From Limnoperna fortunei (lineage: Eukaryota; Mollusca; Bivalvia; Mytilida; Modiolidae), in the NCBI GenBank assembly GCA_944474755.1, contig OX104124.1:29114452-29178451 (forward strand): DNA of 64,000 bases. The letters are read 5' to 3'. The first letter of the stretch is position 1, and each line of letters begins with the position of its first letter. Under the pieces are notes generated by a model. That model searched no databases. It had not been told where the DNA came from and saw nothing but the letters and a program-made list of their open reading frames with translations. The position numbers and the translations under genes were made by a program. Positions 22,901 through 31,900 of the stretch are shown piece after piece.

Positions 22901-25900
22901 CAGATCACACCTTTTAAAAATTATTGCCCTTTTAAATGATGATTTTTTATGAATTTTTTCTATTTTGCCTTGTAATATTTAAACTATTACAGCTAGAGTT
23001 ATATAAGTTCTACAATTCACTTAATTGGACTGAATTGGTCTGAAGTTGTAAGATGACTTCTTTTAGGAGTATTGCCCTTTAAGGATGAATTTTTTTCATG
23101 AAATTTGGCTAAAACTGTAAATTGCTCAAATGATCAGCAAAGCAAGGCTTACAAATCATTGCCTAATCTAAAATTGTTAAATGACTCTAAGTTATTAAGT
23201 TATTGCCCTCTCATATAACCTAAAGAATGAGGCCTACAAAAAAATCATTTAATTTTCAGAAATTCTCTGATGGTACATTGTAGTGTTACAGTAGTTAAAT
23301 ATTTTTTAAAATGTTTAGTTTTTGCCTAGTAACTTAAAAGCTATAACAACTACACTGAAACTGTAAATTGCAAAAATTTAAATATAGTTGGTCATTGTGT
23401 TCCAGCCAAGGGATTACATGCCCTTTGAGCCTAAGTTTGCTTTATCTACAAGGCTTATCACCAGTAACCACCCTTCCTATTTTACCTTAGGGTTTATTAA
23501 TGGAATCCCACATCTGCATTAAACCCAGATGTACACTTCTGTTCAGTGGTGTGGAGCTATTCCAACCATTACATTCAGGAGGTCTATCAAGTCTACTTTG
23601 CCTAACTTTGGTACTAGACATGCAATTTCTTTTGTTTTATCTGATACTTGCAATTATTATTCATTCATAACCAAAACAAAAAAAAAACAAAAAAAAGCAA
23701 TGAGCATACTATTTTTATAAAATTAGAGATTAAGTTACAGTTACATTGGTAGTCAGTCCATTATAGATAGTTGGAAAAAGTCAGATTGTCTTATGTTGTA
23801 CTGTATCAAACTTCTGACTATAATGCAGATGTTCATAGTTTTCATTAACACATTTTTCTTCATTATGCATTCACTAGTTTAGTTATATTACAGTTACATC
23901 CACAGACTGAACTGGGCCTTAGCTACTGCTGGTAAATCTATCTGTCATAAAGAATATGATAGTTCTGAAGAGTTCTGGGAAGACATGGAGTGTATAGGAT
24001 CATTAGATGCAGGTATATACTTGCATAAGTAGTTTTACTCAAAAACTTTTTGGGGCCTGAGTGGTAGAGTTTTTAAGATAGCTAGCCATCTACTATTGAT
24101 CATTAGCCTGTCAAGACTAAGGTTTGCAAGTTGAGCCTTTTTCAAGAACATGTTGTTCTTGACTTCAACCTTATTTGACAAGGATCGCCAGTTTTCCTTT
24201 GAAGTTTGATTGTTTGTTAGTTTGTTTGATGTTAAATGGCACTTTTAGCTATATCGCGGGGCCACCATTAAAAATATTTCAGTTTGCCCAAACCCTACCC
24301 ATGAGGCTTAGAAGTGGGTAGGTAGGTAGGCAAATTCGTTTTTTTTTTTTGGAATACCAAATTTGGGGTTTTAATACTGTTATTATACATGCAAAATATG
24401 GACATCATGCGAATTGGCGTCCGTCGTAAATATTATTATTCTCATTGTCGTCGCTGTCATCTGTGGAATACCTGTTTACATATTTACATATTTCGATCTT
24501 TTGTCACATTCCTGAACACCTTGGATTGGCTCAGTCATGTCAGGCTCAAAAGATTCAACTCCGACACTTGTACAGAAACCTCTTCCAATTTTTTTTCATG
24601 TCTAGTTCTTCAGGATCAAGAACATCGTCAAAACTTTCATGCCATGTTTTTTGTTGTTAAATCTAAAGAGTCTATTTGAAGCTATAGGCTTAATTTTCCT
24701 GTTATTTACAGGGGTCACCACACTCTAAAAATGTAGGGAGAAGTGACTTCTCCCTAGCTACAATAATGTAGCTCCTTTTTTTTTTTTTTTTTTTGTAATG
24801 GACGGAGCTACAAAGCGGTCCCATTACTCGTAATGGAGCAGCCCGGGAGTGATTCACACCCGGGGGTTTTATGCATTTTATAAGCAATTTAACTGTTTCC
24901 CTGGTTTGCTACATACTTTTTTTATGTATTTGCAGTTTAACTGATATTTCCACAACACCGTATTCGTTAGTTTTATCACTTTATTCATAATCATGGCATT
25001 GTTGACAAAATATGAATTCCGGAAGTGCATAATTTCGATAATATCGGAATCGATTTGGTAAAAAATGAAATTCCGGATGATTTCAGCTGCATTCATTTGC
25101 ATTATGATTATGTCCCCTTATTACAAATTTTACCGATACGATTCCGAAATTCTACACTCCTCAATTTAAATTATGTCAACAATGACACGATTACGAAAAA
25201 GTGTTAAAATTATTTAATTAGACATTGTAGACATATCAGATGAACGGCGGAGGAAAGAAAACATATTTATTTAATAAAGACAAAGGTTAAATAGCGGAAA
25301 ATATGTGTAAATCTCAAAAGTGTTTTTGCTCCATTACGAGTAATGGGACCTCTTTGTAGCTCCGTCCATAATAAAAAAAAAGGAGCTACATTATTGTAGC
25401 TAACTTCTCCCTGGCAGCCAAACAGGGAGAAGTGAGGCCCTGATAGGGAGACATTAGGGAAAAATAGGGGAACAGTACAAATAATTAATTTTCGCAGTAG
25501 TTACATAAATTTTTCATCATTTACATCATTTTTGTTTATAAGTGTGGATTTCCAGGATTATTTCTCTTGTGTTTTTAAACCATAACACACTTAGATTCAG
25601 TTTTTTTCTTCATTATTATTCATGGTATGCAATATCAAATAGGACAGTACAGTCCTTGTAGCTATACAAGGTATTCACAAATAATAATAGATCAACTAAA
25701 AATATTTGTATAGGACTGACGTAGACATAAACATCATTCATTAAGTTCTTGTATACATCATATTTCAAACAGTTTGTTATGAACATGTTTATCTGAGCAA
25801 AATTTACAAAGAGGATAGATAAAATAACATAACATTACACCCAGAAATAATTCTTCTGTTCAGCACACTTCCACTTGGACAAAGTTGTGTTGATCAAAAT

Positions 25901-28900
25901 TGCTTCATGGGACACCCATCTACAGAACTTGTCATGATGTCAATAATTACTATACATCTTTATTCTTTCAAGTGCAGCTCATATATTTATCAAAAGAAAA
26001 TTGTTAAAATACAAAACAATTTGAAAGAACTGCTGTTTGAAGCCAATTGAAAGTGTTTGTTTATAAAAAAGAATACGATTTTTATTATGAGCTGTTGTAC
26101 TTTACTTTTCTTCGTTTTTCACTTCCGGTATTTAGTCACATCCGGTAAATAAACAAATGGCGCGTAATCCAGTTGAAAGACGTAAATCCTTCGAAAAAAT
26201 GTTAAATAAGCATATTGTTTCCCGTTTTAATTGGAATTACACATTTACTGATAAATTGGTAGTCTGGGTGAATTATTTGGACAGATCATATACAAGTATC
26301 TTCTGTGAACCATGAAGATGACAGCATAAAAAAGCTGTCTGCAATTATCACATTGTGTACATATCATAAACACAGCGTAAAATCCCGAGAATTATTGATT
26401 TTTAAAACTGGGTCTTTTCTACGCTTGACAGAACAGTTTTGCACCGTTGCTGCAAGCGCAGGAACGAACAAATTATAAAGTACATAAGATAACGGTGTGG
26501 GCACGCAAAAAATATGAAAAAAAAAATCCTGTAAAAAACGGCAATAAAAGAATTTGAGTCGGCGGGTATTTATCGGGTCGGTCGCGTTTGGGCAAACAAA
26601 CAATATTTAAATTTTGGCCTGGCATCCACTTTTTATTAGGGGAGGAAGCCAGAGTACTCGGAGAAAGCACCTGACCTTCAGAAGGAAAACTTTTAATCCT
26701 TGTCAATTAAGATTGGAGTCAAGTGCACCCTTCCTGCAGTGAGACTTGACCTGCAATCTCAGTGGTGACAGACCACATGTTCAATAGTAGACGATCTAGC
26801 TTAACCACTCAGCCACCAAGGCCCCCTGAAGTATGAGGGTTTTCTCTGCCTTTCTCCCCTTATAAAACTGGAATCGATAATATAACTAAAAGTTGCTGAA
26901 AATGGTATCCAGCCCATTCAGACAAATCAAATGCTTTTTATCTGTATAATGTCTGATTTTTCAAAGTTTAGTATCTTTTTCTATGTTTTAAAATGTTTAC
27001 AATTTTTGTGATTTAAAATTGACAACATTATTGAATGCATTTATGGTTATTTGTTTTTACAGATTCAACAAAACAGAAAACAGAAAAATATAAAGATGTA
27101 AACAGTGAGAATGACATATGTACTGATAAAAATATGAAATTGGATGCATCCAGTGAGCTTAAGGTAGAATCTGCAAATGTTTTGGAAAGCAGTTACAGGG
27201 AAAGTAAGCAGGAATTATGGGAAGAAAGTAAGCAGGAATTGTGGGAAGAAAGTCAGCAGGAATTATGGGAAGAAAATGAAGACTTTTGGAATTCTGATTC
27301 TATTGTGACAAGCACAGTAGAAAAGAAAATGGGCAATTCAGTATTACAGGAATCCAAAGATGTTTGGACAACTAAACAGGTATCAGATCTTTCTACATTG
27401 GGCATTGCAGAAATGTCAAATTCTGAAGAGAAAGTTCATAAAAATACAAATAGATTCCAGATTACAGGAAATAAAACAACTACAAATTTATATGGACTAA
27501 ATACAGATAAAGAAACAATTATTCTATCTGAAATTGATGATTGTAATAGAGAAATTAATAGACATGGGAGAAATAATTGTATTACTGGCTCTGCTGAACA
27601 AAAGGATGCGGAAATTAATACAGAGTTTTATGATAATAAAAGAACTGATTCTCTAGTACAAACAGGCACACAGAATATAAACAAATATGAGGAGGATTTA
27701 GAACATGAAAGAATTGATGACATTAAAACATATCAAGTAACTATAAATGTAAGTTCTGAATTTCCCAGGATACAACAAAGAGATGCAGAGAAGGGAATTT
27801 CCAAAGATTTCAAATATGTTTCTGCTTCAGAAAGTGATTTAGATTCCTTGTGTAAATCAGATGATGATGATGGAAACTTGCTGGTCATAGAGGACTCAGA
27901 TAGTGATGTAGATCATTGTAAGAGAAGAAAGAGTAATAGAAAGAGATGGAGGCCAGTGTTGAAAAAGGATCCTTTGTTTGTAGAAGAATATCTGCATTTG
28001 TCATTTGAAGAGGTATATCATCATATTGTATATTTGAAAGAAAGTTGATAAAACGGTTCTTTTCCAATAAAATTTGTATTTTGGGATTTTATTTAAATTG
28101 CCCTTTGACTTTAGCTCATGTGACCCAAAGAGTCATTTGTACAATTCTCATCACTTGTTTGTCATGACAGCAACAATTAACATTTCCCCTTTTTTTTTAA
28201 GACACACGATTAAATTTAAACACCCTTACCAGTACTCAACACTTTTCTGTCAAAGTCAGAATTATGTTGCCATTAATTCATCTCTATCATGTCTATGCAC
28301 TATTGGCTTTTTAGTGAAAACTTTTCAAGCAAACATTTACTAAATCATCCAATTGCAACAAGACATAACAAGAATGTTTATTGGTAGGTACTTAACAGAG
28401 TTTTTGCTGCTAATTGGATGTTCATCATGACCCTCACAAATATATCATCGATCAACTCTTCAAAAATTAAGGTTTTGACTAGGAAATTAAGGTTTTGGCT
28501 AGGAAATTAAGGTTTTGGTGTTTGTAGTGTATACAAACAGCTTTTTAGAAATTATCTACAATATGCAGAAATAATGGCAGGGTGGTTTCCTCTTCTACAT
28601 GTATTTATTTGAGTTGTTGATGCTGATTAGAAACTTTATAACAATGTCAATGCAGGGAAAATGTTTTACTGGATAAGAAATATATATCTTTTTCAGGCTT
28701 TTTTCTTATCTTATGGTCTGGGATGTTTAATAGTAAGAGACGAACATGATGTAAGTTTTATGTCAGTTTATGTATAATTTTATACTGGATTGTCAACAAG
28801 GCATATCAACAGAAGTTGCAACTTGGGGTAAAGTTGGCTCAACTGAAACTTTAATTAACCAAAATTTTGAGTTTTCCTGCAGAAGGTAAACCGGCTTCTT

Positions 28901-31900
28901 ATACCAATGAAAATTGTGATATAGCTGAAAAATAACTGAAATTTGCCAAACACTCCATTCAAACATGTCAAATTAGCAAACCAAAAATATTGTGTTGTCC
29001 CAACGTGTGCATAGCCAGCAGCATGGATTTTAGTTTTCCTTTTTCCTGGTGGTAGTGTACAAATTCTGAAGTTGATCTTTTACTCCATATTTGGTAGTTG
29101 ATCCTTTTTATCTCCATAATACCCTGCCACACAAGAAATACAATGAATTAAACATGTTAAAGATGATGCAACAGTTTTTCACATTTTTTATTTCTTCAAT
29201 TGGTCAACCCAGCACCTTCTCAGGTGGCAGATAGGGGACAACCTCAAGTTGGAGGGTTGTCAGGTTATAATACGAAAAGAATTGCCACGGACCATAAGTA
29301 GGTAACGTTTTTGGATAGTGCCACACTTCGAAAAAGTGTAGGCTCATTGTAGCTGCTACAAAAGGCTTAATTCTCCTGCCCTATTAAAAGCTCCATACTT
29401 TTCCAGTGGCAGTCTAAATTGTGTTCCTGTGCCCCAATTTCCATTGTTTGTTAACTTGTTCCCGTCCTAAGCTAAAATAATGCTTGCTGGTTGTAGAGCA
29501 AACATCCAATTAATCAATCAATCAGTTGTTGGTGTCTAAATAAGTTTTGATATTTTATCTGAAAAACAGTTAGGTAAACAATTTAACTTGGATTGATTAA
29601 TGCAAGTATTCCCAGGTATGCTATAAGAAATACCTAATAAGAGAGACAAATTCATGATCTTTTTCATCTCATCTGTCACAAACGTAAAACCCCTCCACTT
29701 CCTTATCCCTTCGTCAGGATTTTGATCCTTTTTAGCTCACCTGACCCAAAGGGTCGTCGTCGTCGTTGTCATCGGCGTCTGTAAACTTTTTACATTTTAA
29801 TCTTCTTCTCTGAAACCACTTGGCCAATTGCAACCAAACTTGGCCATAATATTCATTGGATGGACCTTTACAAAGTTTGTGTTTTTTATTTTGATTGGTA
29901 AACCAATATGGCCGCCACCTCAAGACTTAGTTTAACATAGGATCCTATGGGAAAAAAGTTTAAAAGGCCTTCTTCTCTGAAACCGTTTAACCAATCAAAA
30001 CAAAACTTACTAGCAATATTGTTTGGATGGTCCTCTATAAAGTTTGTGTTTTTTATGGCAATTGGAAATTCAAGATGGCTGCCACCACAGGACTTAGTTT
30101 AACATAGGACCCTATGGGAAAAAGTTTTAAAAGGCTTCTTCTCTGAAATCGGTTAACCAATCGAAACAAAAACTTACTAGCAATATTGTTTGGATGGTCC
30201 TCTATAAAGTTTGTGTTTTTTATGGCAATTGGAAATTCAAAATGGCTGCCACCGCAAGACTTACTTTAACATTGGACCCTATGGGAAAAAGTTTAAAAGG
30301 CTTCTTCTCTGAAACCGGTCAACCAATGGAAACAAAACTTACTAGCTATATTGTTTGGATGGTCCTCTATAAAATTTGTGTTTTTTTATCCCTATAGGAA
30401 ATTCAAAATGGCCACCACCACAGGACTTTGTTTAACATTGAACCCTACGGGAAAAAAGTTTAAAATGGCTTCTTCTCTGAAACCAGTTAACCAATCGAAT
30501 CAAAACTTACTACCAATATTGTTTGGATGGTCCTTTATAAAGTTAAGGTTTTTTATGCCTATTGGAAAATCAAAATGGATGCCACCGAAAGACTTAGTTT
30601 AACATAGGACCCTATGGGGAAAAGTTAAAAAAGGCGTCTTCTCTGAAACTGGTTAGCCAATGTAAACAATACTTACTACCAATATTGTTTGGATGGTCCT
30701 CTATAAAGTTTGTGTTTTTTATGGCAATTGGAAATTCAAAATGGCTGCCACCGCAAGACTTACTTTAACATTGGACCCTATGGGAAAAAGTTTAAAAGGC
30801 TTCTTCTCTGAAACCGGTCAACCAATGGAAACAAAACTTACTAGCTATATTGTTTGGATGGTCCTCTATAAAATTTGTGTTTTTTTATCCCTATAGGAAA
30901 TTCAAAATGGCCACCACCACAGGACTTTGTTTAACATTGAACCCTATGGGAAAAAAGTTTAAAATGGCTTCTTCTCTGAAACCAGTTAACCAATCGAATC
31001 AAAACTTACTACCAATATTGTTTGGATGGTCCTTTATAAAGTTAAGGTTTTTTATGCCTATTGGAAAATCAAAATGGATGCCACCGAAAGACTTAGTTTA
31101 ACATAGGACCCTATGGGGAAAAGTTAAAAAAGGCGTCTTCTCTGAAACTGGTTAGCCAATGTAAACAGTACTTACTACCAATATTGTTTGGATGGTCCTC
31201 TATAAAGTGTATGTTTTTTATATGAATTTATGCTAATAGAAATTTTTCCAACAAAAACATCTAATTGTTACCAACAAATTTGTGTGTACCTCTGTGGTTG
31301 ACTGAGGTCAAATTTCTGTGTACCTCTGTGGTCAAACGAAATCATCTCTGTGGTCAACTGAGATCATTCCTTACTTGTTTTTGCATTTTTAGCAGTAAAA
31401 TATATCAATAATTTGCCCAAAGTTCAATCTAATTGCTGCATAAACAAATTGCAGTAATACAGCTTAAATAGTTGGAGTCTGTTACTTAATAATGCAATTA
31501 GAAATAGTAGCTAAAACAATATGGATTGGTTAAATATATGATTAAAATGTGTTTTTGGTTCAATTTTAGAAAACCCCAGATTTGACAGAGATGTGGCATA
31601 CATTCAGCAGACGACAAAACACATTTGTACCAAACTACATAGCATACCACTACTACCGAAGTAAAGGATGGGTGCCGAAGACTGGACTTAAATTTGGCAC
31701 AGACTTTTGTAGGTAGAATAGCCTAATATTATGTATCCAGGTAGTGTAATTGAAGAATCCTGTTCCTTCAAAAATGTGTAATACTTCTATATATTTTACT
31801 TTACTTATGGTATGATGGATACATATTTATAATAAATGCGAGGTTTTAAATTGCTTTGTAATAAGAATGTTTTAAGTTATCTCCCTTTAGCCCTATTTTT

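Noticed and set aside
28013..28048. Extension of the TSEN2 exon 4 frame to its stop at 28048
   Set aside because: The GTATAT donor at 28013 joins in frame to the conserved AFFL exon; the extension has no homology.
30194..31101. Two pairs of identical open frames (67 and 83 codons)
   Set aside because: They are by-products of the 499-bp block duplication in the intronic 166-bp array.
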